From: Megaleporinus macrocephalus
Taxonomy: Eukaryota; Chordata; Actinopteri; Characiformes; Anostomidae
Direction: 5' to 3'
Length of the DNA stretch: 64,000 nucleotides
Assembly: GCA_021613375.1 (NCBI GenBank)
Contig: CM038703.1
Coordinates: 25,408,194 to 25,472,193, forward strand
Shown here: one piece after another, positions 1-10,548 of the stretch
How positions within the stretch are numbered: the first letter of the stretch is position 1
Layout: the number at the start of each line of letters is the position of its first letter
Notes under the pieces: generated by a model
Told to the model about the DNA's origin: nothing
Databases searched by the model: none
Seen by the model: the letters and a program-made list of their open reading frames with translations, nothing else
Made by a program: the position numbers and the translations under genes

Positions 1-985
1 AGTTCCTGGTTCAGTAGCCAAAAATCTTGGTGTAACAATTGACTCAGATCTGACATTTAATCAACACAAGGTAACGTTACAATGCCTTTTTCCTACAAAG
101 CCCCCAAATTGTGGAATAATCTCCCAGTTAATGTTCGGGACTCTGACAGTCTCAATATTTAAGTCTAGACTGAAAACATACTTGTTTAGTGTAGCTTTTG
201 GTAATTAATCTTCCTTTTTAGATAAAGGCAGGAGATCTGGGGGTTCATGGACACAGAGGTTTATGGTAAACTGAGATGTTGGTGCTGTTGTTCCACCCCT
301 TCACACAGGTTTTGATGGTGGAGTGGGGGGATCCCAGTGTCTCAGGGTGCTCTCATGTCCATGTTGCCTTCTGGTTCTCTCCTTTTAGTTTAGGCTGTTA
401 TAGTTAGATCTGCCGGAGTCACCAGCTGCACTCTAAAATATTCATATTCTCTACAGTCTTACTCCCGAGCCGAACTAACTTTCTTGACTCTTCCTGAGGT
501 AATGACTGTCCTGTCTGTTGAACGCTGTTGAAGGACTGATCAGGGCCTCCACCCCACCCATCACCAGCCAGATCTCCTGTCCACCTGTGTCTACTGCTAC
601 ACCCTCAGTTACATCACTGTGCCATCCAGATGTACCAGCATTGAGATAGGATGGGACTGTTTCAGCTCACACCCACTTTACATAAAGCCTCAGTCATACA
701 CTGCCTCTATCTGTGCAGCTTCTAAAGCTTTGCATTCCAGATTTCAAACAGAGGCTCCTTTCTTTGGTATTTAGTTTACTGTAAATACTGTGACCAGAGG
801 AGGAGGGGTCTCCCCTTGTGAGTCTGGTTCCTCCCAAGGTTTCTTCCTCCAGTCTGAGGGAGTTTTTCCTTGCCACTGTTGCCTCTGGGGGATATGTTGT
901 AACTGTCTGTTTTCAAAACTCTGTAAAGCTGCTTTGAGACAACATCGTTGTAAAAAGCACTATATAAAAATAAACTTTACTAAGA
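1..985 (+). mobile_element. LINE of the L2/CR1 group: end of the reverse-transcriptase ORF and 3' tail
   Basis: From base 2 the frame reads VPGSVAKNLGVTIDSDL and on to FNQH, a segment seen near the end of fish L2/CR1-type reverse transcriptases. Then follows SYKAPKLWNNLPVNVRDSD, and after a one-base frame change SIFKSRLKTYLF, the usual C-terminus of this ORF. The sequence between FNQH and SYKAPK is shortened. From about 200 onward is non-coding tail, including the common fish motif beginning TCCTCCCAAGGTTTCTTCCT near 830 and ending in AGCTGCTTTGAGACAACA and CACTATATAAAAATAAA near 960-973. The left part lies outside the window. A second copy of most of the tail is at 56566-57297. Confidence 0.75.
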
Positions 986-1751
986 AAGGTGAGGAATCAG
1001 CCCAGAACTACATGGGAGGAGCTGGTCAATGACCTGAAGAGAGCTGCCACCACTGTTTCCAAGGTTACTGTGGGATGTCATAGTTTAAAGTCAAACATGG
1101 CACGGAAGGTTCCCCTGCTTAAAACAGCACATGTCCAGGCCCATCTTAAGTTTGCCCATGACCATTTGGATGATCCAGAGGAGTCACTGGAGAAAGTTTT
1201 GTGGTCAGATGAGACCAAAATAGAACTCTGTTTTAATTCCACATGTTTGGTGGACAAAGAACGATGAGTACCATCCCAAAAACACCATCCATACTGTGAA
1301 GCATGGGGGTGGAAGAATCATGCTTTTGGGGGTGTTTTTCTGCACATGGGACAGGACAACTGCACTGTACTAAGGAGAGGATGACCAGGGCCATGCATTG
1401 CGAGATTTTGGGGAACAACCGCCTTCCCTCAGTTGGAGCACTGAAGATGGGTCGTGGCTGGGTCTTTCAACATGACAGTGACCCAAAGCACACAGCCAGG
1501 AAAAACCAAGGAGTGGTTATGTAAGAAGCATATCAAGGTTCTGGAGTGGCCTAACCAGTCTGCAGACCTAAACCCTATAGAAAATCTTTGTAAGGAGCTC
1601 AAACTTTGTGTTTCTCAGCGACAGCCCAGAAACCTGGCTGATCTGGAGAAGATCTGTTTGGAGGAATGAGCCAAAATCCCAGCTGCAGTGTGTGCAAACC
1701 TGGTGAAAAACTACTGCTTTTTGTATAAATGCAGCCATAACCATACAAGAA
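986..1751 (+). mobile_element. Tc1/mariner transposase relic, 5'-truncated and frameshifted
   Basis: Several frames together give a fish Tc1-type DD34E transposase lacking its N-terminal helix-turn-helix region. In order: NQPRTTWEELVNDLK (about 992-1036), KVPLLKTAHVQAHLKFAHDH, the first catalytic Asp in VLWSDETKI (about 1195-1221), [21 protein letters not shown] sequence after a frame change, the second Asp in [11 protein letters not shown] (about 1465-1497), and the Glu in NPIENL (about 1570-1588). It then continues to ICLEE and a degenerate tail. At least three frame changes and a stop make it non-functional. Its left end abuts the LINE tail with no terminal inverted repeat, and its right end meets the DIRS element. 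Confidence 0.85.
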
Positions 1752-3140
1752 AATGTCAGGTTATGCATATAACCACTGTTCCCTGAAGGAGAGGAACAAG
1801 GTACAACACAAGTATGGGACCTACTTTCACGCCCCGCGAAGCAGACGCCGAACTAAGAGAGTGTACTAGTGTATTCCGGATCCCGAGGAAAGAACAGCAT
1901 GAGCTACTGAGGGGGCCCCCATATCCAGGCGATAAAAGCGCACAAAAGTATGAGGTGATGCCCAACTGGCAGCAGCACAAATGTCTTTCACAGAGACACC
2001 CTTAAAAAGGGCCCATGATGCAGCCATTCCCCTAGAGGAATGAGCCCGCACTCCCTCAGGCAACTCCAGGCTCTTGCTACTGTAAGCTAAAGTAATCGCT
2101 TCCACAACCCAGTGAGACAGCCGCTGTTTAGACAAAGCTCTGCCATGGATCGGCTTGGCAAAAGAGACAGAGCTGGTCACACACCCGGAAAGCCTGAGTA
2201 CGATTAATGTAAGTACGCAATGCACGCACAGGGCAGAGCGTGTGCAGTTTTTGCTGCTCCTCGGATGCAAATGGAGGAGGAGAGAAGGAAATAAGCTCAA
2301 ATGTTAGACAGCTATAAGACATAGGCAATACCTTTGGTATAAGACGTATTAGGGCATAGTGTAACCTTAGTGTCTCCTGGTGCAAACTGGGTACATGAAG
2401 GGTGCACTAACAGTGCATGAAGATCTCCCACACGCTTAGCAGAGGCTAAAGCAAGCAGCAAAGCTGTCTTGTATGAAGCAAATTTAATGTCCACAGATTC
2501 CAGAGGTTCAAATGGAGGCCTAGACAGGACCTCAAGCACAATAGTTAGGTCCCAGGGAGGGACAGCTGGCCTAAATACAGGTTTTAGGCGCCGCACCCCC
2601 CTCATAAAACGCATAGCTAGGGGCTGTGCACCCGGCGACAACCCACCAATACCAACATGACAGGCTGATATAGCCACCAAATAGACCTTTGTCAAGAAAG
2701 AGAGCCCACGCTCTAGTAACTCTTGAAGAAAAGTCAAAATATCAACAATGGAACAGTGGAAGGGGATTAAATTCTTCCTCTGACACCAGAGCTCAAATGC
2801 ATGCCATTTATAAGCATACATGCCTCTTGTAGAGTGGGCCCTTGCACAGTGAATTGTAGCCACAACGTTAGAGGGCAAACCGCTGTCCATCAAGGCAGAC
2901 CTTTCAGCGGGTAGGCGTGGAGACACCACAACTCTGGTCGGGGGTGAATTATTTCTCCGCCTGCCTGAGATAGGAGATTCGAGTGAAGTGGCAGAGGCCA
3001 TGGATCTCCTGCGAGGAGACTGACTATGTCCGCATACCATGGTTTTGATGGCCAGCTGGGGGCCACCAGAATCAGAGACAAGTTTCCCTGGCACACTCTC
3101 TGCAGAGTTGTGGCAGGATGAACTCTACCGGAGGAAATGC
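1752..3140 (-). mobile_element. DIRS1-like tyrosine-recombinase retrotransposon, 3' portion
   Basis: Read on the minus strand this is the last part of a fish DIRS1-like element. The end of the RT/RNase H ORF lies at about 2890-3140 (YAFPPVEFILPQL, then ILVAPSWPSKPWYAD and LLSQAGGEIIHPRPELW). The overlapping tyrosine-recombinase ORF runs from about 3094 down to 1866. Overlapping ORFs in this order are characteristic of DIRS elements. The low-coordinate edge, with GGTTATGCATATAACCAC then GTTCCCTGAAGGAGAGGAAC near 1760-1799, resembles the element's terminal repeat. The gag and most of the RT are missing: at about 3130-3145 the sequence changes into a Ty3/gypsy gag. Confidence 0.85.
1866..3094 (-). 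pseudogene. DIRS1-like tyrosine recombinase, broken
   Basis: The N-terminal and core part is open at 2312-3094 (260 codons); the C-terminal part is open at 1866-2300 (144-codon frame), with a frame change near 2300-2385. The first catalytic Arg is in SAKRVGDLHAL (near 2434). The C-terminal box has H-x-x-R in RAHSSRGMAASWA, and the nucleophilic Tyr follows in FVRFYRLD. All recognisable active-site residues are therefore still present although the frame is broken, which suggests a fairly recent loss. In DIRS elements this enzyme integrates a circular DNA intermediate without target duplication. Confidence 0.85.
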
Positions 3141-3750
3141 ATAAAGCAGTGAGGAGAGCAGGCTCATTCCAACCGCTACCCGCGGCTCTGGTACGAAACT
3201 CAAGGGTGTAAGCTGCAACGCTACAAGATCCCTGCTTTAATGAAATTAACTGATCTCCAGAGGAAGAGCCATGCTAAGCGTGGTCAAAAACATCACGGAA
3301 AGTCTTAGTAAAGGCAGAGTAGCTCAGATTACTGATGTAATCCCACATAGCGATAGCCAAATCCAAAGCTTTATCAGATAAGTGTGATACTACAAATGTT
3401 ACTTTCACCTGATCGGAAGAAGCCTGGGTGTTGGCAACACATAATGAGCATTGTAGTAAAAAAAAAACTCTGAACTTGCTAGGATTGTCATCAAAAGTCT
3501 CTGGTTTACTAAGAGAAAAAGGGGCAGCAAGAGGTAAGGAAGCTTGTGGAACAGGAGCTTGGTCAGACAGGGTTGATAAACGCTGTAAAGCATCCTGACA
3601 CTGTTGTATGGTTTAAGTCTGGTTATTGACAATACTTTGCAAGGTACCCAAACCATGGGACAAGCCTTCCAGCTGAAGTTGATGCTCCTGAAGACACTGG
3701 GCATGCTTAACTAGTTCTGGAGATGCAGATTCCACTTCAACTGAGTATTC
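3135..3750 (-). pseudogene. Ty3/gypsy-type gag fragment
   Basis: On the minus strand, directly inside the LTR, a frame reads TEYSVEVESASPELVKHAQ, then LQLEGLSHGLGTLQSIVNNQ, a stop codon, and LSLSKPETFDDNPSKFRVFF. It goes on to LLQCSLCVANTQASSDQVKV, AIAMWDYISN, AFTKTFRDVFDHA, a second stop, and QLISLKQGSCSVAAYTLEFR. This is the order of the retrotransposon gag (capsid-like) domain of fish Ty3/gypsy elements. It ends after GSGWNEPALLTAL, where the family should continue, because sequence switches to DIRS near 3135. The two in-frame stops (near 3613 and 3275) inactivate it. Confidence 0.8.
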
Positions 3751-4299
3751 TGTTATGCTGGCCAGGCAAGACAGAGACAATTGCTAAAGTGGAACTGTAC
3801 GAGATTTATTTACAGATATATATTTACAACTATATACAAAAGGGACACCCAAAGGGGTTTTAAGACACGAAAACACATACCAGGGCAATCCAGGGTCAGT
3901 AACCAGAAAATGCAGTGTCAAGAGGCGAGGCAAGGCAAAGGGAGTAAACAATGTCCAGGCCGGGGTCAAAACCAGAATACACGGAAAACAAGGCAAAAAT
4001 CCAAAAGAGCAGTCAAAAACGAAAGCAGGGTCAAAAAACACAGGACATCAAAAACTAATTACACTAATACACGCTTTGTACGCCCAGAAAGGCAATACTC
4101 TGCATCGAACAAAGCAAAACAGCGTCCTTAAATGCACCGGATCACAGGTGAAACGAGTTACCACTCAGGGGAAGCGTTGCAGCGTTGCAGCGTTGCGGAA
4201 CGTCATCGCTGTTAGTAGTCCACAGAGTCATGGGAATTGTAGTCTTCAGGCATAGCGGGAGCGGCCAGAGAGGAAGGCAGAGCCGTGGCAGGCGTGACA
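3751..4299 (-). repeat. Ty3/gypsy LTR (549 bp), 5' LTR of the adjacent gag
   Basis: On the minus strand it begins TGTCACGCCTGCC and ends GGCCAGCATAACA, so it has the usual TG...CA termini. Inside are a TTTAAGGA promoter-like site (near 4125-4135) and a polyadenylation-like AATAAATCT (near 3805-3815) in the right order. A GCGTTGCA triplication lies at 4172-4197. Gag coding sequence starts immediately after the inner end, with GAATACT at the junction. I see no matching second LTR, so the element is a 5' LTR plus partial gag. Confidence 0.75.
4220..4243 (-). promoter_or_regulatory. ZNF143/THAP11-type motif in the LTR
   Basis: The minus strand reads ACTACAATTCCCATGACTCT followed by GTGG. The first 13 bases match the conserved half of the ZNF143 (Staf) binding site; the second half matches only partly. 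It lies upstream of the TTTAAGG promoter-like site of the LTR, where an activator site would be useful. The call is by motif only. Confidence 0.45.
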
Positions 4300-4615
4300 G
4301 TGGGGACATACTTGTTTTTCATTGGATAGCGACGATAAGCAACATGGATGGTGTCACAATAGATAGATGGTGTCAGAATGACTGCCCAGCCACTGGCACC
4401 ACTACAGGTGGATATCACATGTAAATTAGAATTTTCAGTAAACTATGTTTTAAATATTAATCATTCATAAGAGCAATATTTAAGAGATGTAAAATTTTAC
4501 ATTTAAAACATTCAAAATTTCACTACAATTATCAAAACAATTAAAAGAAATAACCATTTTAACAGTACATAAAAGATGGCTATGTATTGCATTGCAGAGT
4601 AGTTACATAAGTTGC
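4300..4615. other. Non-coding, AT-rich spacer
   Basis: No gene is seen. A short duplicated phrase (GATGGTGTCA..AATAGATAGATGGTGTCAGAATG) lies at 4347-4380. From about 4430 the sequence is simple AT-rich DNA. It may include 3' untranslated sequence of the L1-like element to its right, but no poly-A boundary could be placed. Confidence 0.4.
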
Positions 4616-4878
4616 TGAAGTTGGCATGCTAACCAGCTGGCCCTGGCCTGTACTTTATTGTAATACCACCTAAAGAGGTGGTATTTGGCAAGATCACACA
4701 ATAACTTGTGTGATCTTGTTGGTCCTCTAGATAGGCAAAGAAGGGATTCCAAATATCTGAGAATCTACTAGGATTCCTATTCTTATACATTCATATCTGA
4801 TCTTCTCCATATGCAATGTACTACAGAGCTAGTTCAACCAAGTCTCAAACTTAGGTACAATTTCTTTGTTCCATACCA

Positions 4879-7800
4879 TTAAAATATGTTTTTTGCTATT
4901 ACCATACCATGCTGTATTGCCTGTGTCTTGTAGTGACCATAAGCCCTTATATTTAATGACCAGCCTAAGATAGCAATTGCAGGGTCTGGAGAGAGGTCAA
5001 TTTTGTATGTCTCAGAGTAACTACTAAACACCTCTGCCCAGAACTGGCGTAGTTTAGGACAGTACCAGAATAGGTGGGCCAGAGTTCCTTCATGACTTTT
5101 GCATTTAACACACTGGGGAGATACAGATGGATATATAGAATGTAACTTTGTTTGAGAGTAATGCAGTCTATGAATTACTTTGTACCAAATGAACTGATAA
5201 TTTGAGTTTATGGAACATGACTGTGCACTATGCAAAGCTTCTGTCTAGCAGTAATTGGATATATCTATTTCCAAATCCTTTTCCCATGACTCCTTTAGGT
5301 TCTGGGTAGATGGAGCATCTTCTTTTTGAAACAGGTTCACAAACCTTGACACCAAACCTTCTATATCTGGATCTGAGGTCATAAGAACACACAAATTTGT
5401 AGGAGGGGTATAGGTTTCAAAATTAGAAATGTTGTTCTTAATATAACTGCGAATTTGTAAATATCGAAAAAAGTAGAATAAAGGCAGTCCAAATTTTAAA
5501 CTGATTTGGGAAAAGGAAGCAAAAGTATTGTCAATGTACAACTTTTCTAAAGTAATAATCCCTTTTCTCTTCCACAACAGAAAAGCCTTATCTGTTTGTG
5601 ATGGAGGGAAAACATGATTGAAAGCAATAGGTGCTAAAACACTGGTTTCTGGAAGCTTGAGTTTTTTTCCCAATTTGATACCATATTTTAAGTGAATTTG
5701 CAATCACAGGGTTGTCTTTCATAATAGGCCCAATAGGTTTCCTGCTTGCAAAAAGCAAAGAGGAGAGAAAACTACCAACACTGTCCTGCTCTATAACCAG
5801 CCATGAGGGGACGCACTCCTCCAATAAGTGAGGACACTTGCATTTGCTGCCCAGTAATAATGCTGGAAACAGGGTAAAGCCAGACCACTAATGTCCTTAG
5901 ATTTACAAATGTGCTTTTTGGCTATACAGTGCACTTTATATCCCCAAACAAAAGGCATAATTACAGAATCCAGAATTTTAAAGAAAGATTTTGTCAAAAA
6001 AAATTGGAGATTTTGAAATAGATACAGAAACCATGGTAATATTACCATTTTTATTGCGTTAACCCTACCCATCAATGACAGTGGGGGTACTCTCCAAGCC
6101 TCAATGCTGCTTTTAAGCTTATTGACCATGACTTTGTAATTCAAATCATAAAGCAGTTTGAAATCTCTTGACACTGTAACCCCAAGATATTTTATTTTAT
6201 CGGTGACTTTGAAAGGTAGGGTATTAAGAAAATATCATACAATGGCATATATCATTATCATACAATGATAATGCAATGATAATTATCATACAATGGCATA
6301 TATTCGCTTTACTGTGTATCCAGACATATTGCCAAAATCCTCAATAAGTTTAAGCAGGGGCGGCAGAGATGTTTCTGGATCATAAAGGTAAAGGAGAACA
6401 TCATCAGCATAGAGGGAAATCTGATGTTCCGCCTTGCCCATCCTCAGTGGAATTATAAGTGAGTGATTTTTAATTGCTACTGCAAAAGGCTCCATGGCCA
6501 TTGCAAAAATTAATGGGCTTAATGGACACCCTTGACTTGTTCCTCGAAAAAGAGGAAACAGTGGTGACTTGTCACTATTGGTAAGGATTGAGGCAGTTGG
6601 ACAGAGTTACAGCATTTTAACCCAGGAGGTAAAGTTCTGACCTAAACCAAATTCTTCTATGACAGCAAGAATGTATTTCCACGCAACTTGATCAAACGCT
6701 TTATGTGCATCTAAAGCTAAAATAGCAACTCTGTCGTGTTTTCCAGATTTTTTTATAAACAATATTCATAAGCCTGCGTACATTAAAGAAAGAGAGTCTC
6801 CCAGGGATAAAGCCTGTTTGGTCCTGGTGTATAATGGAAGAGATACAGTCATTTAGTCTATTAGCTAGTGAATACTTTAAGGTCATTTCCAAGAAGGGCT
6901 TCAAATTGCTTATGTTTAATCTTTAGTAAAAGAGTTTTTATCTGACTGGATAGAATATTGTTATATTCATACTTTAATTTCATTATACTGGGGAGGGTAG
7001 CATGGAATGATGTTTCTCTGTATTCCTGCTCAAGAACTGAGAGCTGCTTCTCTATCTCAGATAACCTCTTACGTTTCTGTTTTTTAAATTCTGCTTCGTA
7101 GGCTATTATATGGACCTCATAACAGCTTTAAAAGAGTCCCATAACATAGAATCTGAAACGTCCCCAGTATCATTCAAATCAATATGATCTTTAATGCAGG
7201 TAGAGCAGTACTTTAAAAATGTCTTCTCAACAAGCAAAGTTGGGTTAAAACGCCAGCTATACTTAAATTTTCCAACCCCAAAATCAAGTGATATACTAAC
7301 TGGACTGTGATCAGAGATTAACATGTTGTGGTATTTGGAGGACGTAATCATTGTTGTTAACTTAGAGTCTGTTTAAAAAATCAATCCTGGAGTATGTTTT
7401 ATGAACTGTTGAAAAAAATGAATAATCCTTGTCAGTAGGATGTTGAAGTCTCCAGATGTCAACTACACTTAGTGAATGGATAAGATTGTTCAGGACAGTA
7501 GCAGAGCTGGAAGGGTTGGTAAACGCTTGAGGGTTGCTTGTCTATGAAGGGATCAAGGACACAGTTAAAGTCCCCGCCTATAACAAGGTGTGTCTTAGAC
7601 AAGTCAGGTATCAATTTAAAAACAGAACGAAAAAATCTGGGTCGTTGAAGTTTGGAGCATAAACGTTTAAAAGTGTGACCTGTCTAGATAATATTGTGCC
7701 TATAACAATTACATAGCGACCATTCGGGCAAAAAAATAAACCCTGGCAATAACTGTCCCACATACTCAATCCGAGCTCTACAATAACCCATACTAATTGA

Positions 7801-8080
7801 AAGGGTGCTGTTCAGGAAAAAAAAAATCAGTTCCCTATCCACCCTTATATAAACTTTAACATGAACTTCGTTAATTAAGCAAATATCAGTTAAATTACAA
7901 ACCAGTGGCAATTATGAAACATATTCCAACACTAGTGTCTGTTTCATGAAATACAGGGAAAAAGTCTAAAGCAAACGAGAAACCGTAGTAGCGGGCTTAT
8001 ACCATCCTTCGACTTGGAAACGTAGTGAGGAGACACCCCTCTTACCTTAATATACCTCATGTGATATTTTCCTTAGGTAG
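4879..8080 (-). pseudogene. L1-like ORF2 (endonuclease and reverse transcriptase), broken
   Basis: Endonuclease: THLVIGGDFNCVLDPFID (about 7545-7600) and the SDH motif in LISDHSPVSISLDF (about 7270-7325). Reverse transcriptase: QDQTGFIPGR (about 6800-6830), DAHKAFDQVAWKYILAVIEE (about 6655-6715), GTSQGCPLSPLIF (about 6510-6550) and the catalytic box SLYADDVLLYL (about 6385-6420). Then KYLGVTVSRDFKLL, SLMGRVNAIKMVILPWFLYL and a zinc-knuckle-like C-x2-C-x8-H-x4-C in CVKCKSHEGTLAHLFWYC (about 5055-5110). The block linking endonuclease to the palm is deleted at about 6905, and a local duplication disrupts 6233-6301. The element cannot be active. Confidence 0.85.
6233..6301. repeat. Local microduplication inside the L1-like ORF2
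   Basis: TATCATACAATGGCATAT occurs at 6233-6250 and again at 6284-6301, with a related third partial copy (TATCATACAATG, about 6256-6267) between them. It sits where the reverse-transcriptase frame breaks after SGYTVK, so it is probably a private insertion that helped inactivate this copy. Confidence 0.8.
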
Positions 8081-8094
8081 CAAGGCTGTCGACA

Positions 8095-8860
8095 ACCTCG
8101 CGCGCCGATGAAAAAGTCTTGGTAGTCTTGTCATGAGTGAGGATGAGGCGCGCTGGGTAGAGAAAGCCGTGCTTTATTCCCTTAGCCCTTAATTTCTCTC
8201 GCATGCCATCGAACTGCTTGCGCTGATTTGCTATCTCAGCAGGAAAGTCAGGAAAAATACTGATGCGCTCTCCGTTATGACAGTGGACTCTGCGTGCGAG
8301 AGAGGTGCTGTATTTCTACTTTCACTGGATCATGATGTAATTTCGCAATCATAACTCGCGGCCTCGTGTTAGAGAGAGGTCCAATGTGATGCGCTCGATC
8401 CACTCCGTGAGGGAAGCTTGCGTCTCCGAAAAGTACAGGTAACATCTCAGACACAAACCGCGTTGGGTTGCCTTTCTCAATATTCTTTGGAAGACCTGCC
8501 ATTCGTATGTTTTGCCTTCGTGATCATCCCTTCAATTTGAGAGTCTTATTTTCGGTTGCCAGGTTGACGCATTGCTGTTCAAGTTGGGAGATGCAAGTTT
8601 CGTAGTCGGCGCTTGCTTCTTCCAGGCTTGTGATACGAGAAGAGTTTGTTGCTAATGTGGTCTGAACTCCAGACAAGGATGCCTCTAAAACATTAAACCG
8701 AACATTCATAGAGCAGTCCAGTCTTTTAATCGCCAGAAGAATGTTTTTGGCTGACACCTCTTCTTGGTCATCGGCGAGTTCAACCTGGGAAGCGGCCTCG
8801 TTAGCGTCAGAGGTGGTCTTTGTTTGATGATGTGTCCATTCTAGGTTAAAAATAAAGAAA
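8095..8860 (-). pseudogene. L1-like ORF1 protein, broken
   Basis: The N-terminal half (about 8524-8860) has a heptad-rich, coiled-coil-like stretch with NVRFNVLEASLSGVQTTL and ITSLEEASADYETCISQLEQ. Then come the RRM-like and C-terminal domain: MAGLPKNIEKGNPTRF, FGDASFPHGVDRAHHIGPLS, RPRVMIAKLHH, and after a frame change ISIFPDFPAEIANQRKQFDG (near 8200-8265). This is the layout of L1 ORF1 proteins, trimeric RNA-binding chaperones of the retrotransposition particle. The upstream part of the open frame (to 8970) looks like chance extension. Confidence 0.8.
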
Positions 8861-9424
8861 ATGTCTATAAAGGTCAGACAGTGTACATCCCTAAGTTTCT
8901 CCTCAGAGTACAAGACGGTGCATGTCAAGCCAAAAACATGTGATGGAGTAATTGAGATTTGTAGATACATTGTTGTTGGGCCTCTGGCTTTGCTTGGCTC
9001 TCACTTGCTCTCCCCCACACATGCACTTCTCCTAGTGGAGTTGGAAACCCACAGTTTCACACATCCACAGAACAGTGCAAAGGAAATAATAAGCAGGAAC
9101 ACAAACGAGCGGCAAAAGTAGGTTCTTAAGTTCACAGTGATGAAGAGTAGAACAGAGAGCAAGATAAAAAAGAACAATACTGAAACACACAAGTGTTAGA
9201 GGTTTGAGATTAGTGACATCTCAGCAAGTATGGATGATAATAATAACAACCTATTCTGTCAAACTAGCTAAGAGATGCCCATGATGGTTTACATTGTACT
9301 AAGTGATAGAGAGACAGAGAGGGCCATCCTACCCAACTCAGAAAAAACAAGCTCTATTATTCTCTAGGACTCCTGAATATGGATAACTGTGGCATCACTA
9401 AAAATGGCCTGATGACAGAAGTTG
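8861..9424. other. Non-coding spacer
   Basis: Nothing is recognisable as a gene. The part next to 8860 could be 5' untranslated region of the L1-like element. The open frames here are short, without domain features. Confidence 0.35.
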
Positions 9425-9640
9425 GAAAATGTAGTCATGGTCAAAAGTTTGGGGATGGCACAAATTTTGATTTTCACCAAGTTAGCTGCCCCAGTTCTTA
9501 TGGTAACAATTTGTATTAACTCTAGATTGTGAAAACTGATCAGATGAACTGCAATTAATTGCAAAGTTATTCCCTACCATGAAAAATGACCTTATTACAA
9601 AAATGACATTCCAGTCACTGCATTTCAGTGACAGGTCTAC
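9425..9640 (+). repeat. Dispersed fish repeat fragment (non-autonomous element)
   Basis: TCAAAAGTTTGGGGATGGCA followed by CAAATTTTGATTTTCACCAA and, later, GATCAGATGAACTGCAATTA with AATTGCAAAGT are phrases I recognise from a dispersed fish repeat. No coding capacity and no clean terminal repeats were found. The family assignment is uncertain. Confidence 0.4.
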
Positions 9641-10380
9641 ACAATGACCTGCAAACATAATTTTAGTGATGAGCTCCTTAGCTCAGGAGAAAAGGTTAAT
9701 GAGTGCAAGATTGATATCATTGTTATAGTATCATCTCTTCATATCTTATCATTCTGTAACATTAATTAGCTAATACACATAGAAACAGCACTAGTCTAGC
9801 ACCTTACCTTCAATAACATACAGGCCAACCAACAGCACAGCAGCTACAGCTTCTATCTCTTTATAAACAGTAAACAGACCACCTGCAGCATTAGCCTGCT
9901 AAATTACAATAAACCTTCTCTTAGTGATGGTTTATTTTGTGCCATTCTCAAAACCTTTGGCCACGACTGTATTTGGTAAAGAAACACAGATATTTGGTAG
10001 CTAAAACCCTGCAAATGATATAAAAATAAAAGAAAAAGGATGAAGGATATGCTACCTTTTACCATGCTGGCTCTGCTAAACTGATATTGCTCACAGCTGC
10101 ACTGAAACTGAAACCATGATGAAAACATAATGACACCTTTCTTGTGCCTAAATTAAACTGGCAGACGACAATTTTGTTGATGTATTTAATTCATATAGAT
10201 GAACAAATTTAATGTATTCATTTTTGGATGAAGGATCAACTTATGTTCAATGAAAAGCAATCGACTGCTGTTGCTACTTATAATTCCTAGGTTAGGTTAT
10301 AATTTCCTGGTTAAGAGCTTTGAGATGTTTGAACATCTCGATTGCTCCTGATGCCTCTTCTCACAGAACAAATTGTTCAG
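9641..10380. other. Non-coding spacer
   Basis: AT-rich sequence with no gene, RNA or element that I can name. The 74-codon minus-strand open frame at 9904-10128 has no recognisable feature. Confidence 0.35.
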
Positions 10381-10470
10381 GACATTCAGAATCAGAATCA
10401 GAAATACTTTATTGATCCCAGGGGGAAATTGCAGTTATTACAGTAGCAGCCGATTATGTAGAAGAATAAA
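10381..10470 (+). repeat. Short retroelement-tail repeat
   Basis: CAGAATCAGAATCAGAAATA followed by CTTTATTGATCCCAGGGGGA and AATTGCAG is an abundant fish genome phrase, usually found as the end of a decayed retroelement. Only this short segment is present, just before a solo LTR. Confidence 0.5.
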
Positions 10471-10548
10471 CACTCTAATAATAATTTACAACAAAAAAAA
10501 TTTGCAACTTGAAATTGTGCAGTCTTTGATTAGAAGAAGGCATATATG

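Larger units (their letters stand above)
4616..8860 (-). mobile_element. L1-like LINE, nearly complete in order but decayed
   Basis: On the minus strand, ORF1 (about 8095-8860), the ORF2 endonuclease (about 7100-8080), the reverse transcriptase (about 5790-6905) and the C-terminal region with a Cys/His motif (about 4880-5235) follow in the correct L1 order. Length is about 4.2 kb because a block between endonuclease and reverse transcriptase is missing at about 6905. Stops and frameshifts occur throughout. The 3' untranslated region probably occupies 4616-4878. Neither end could be fixed by a target-site duplication. Confidence 0.85.
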
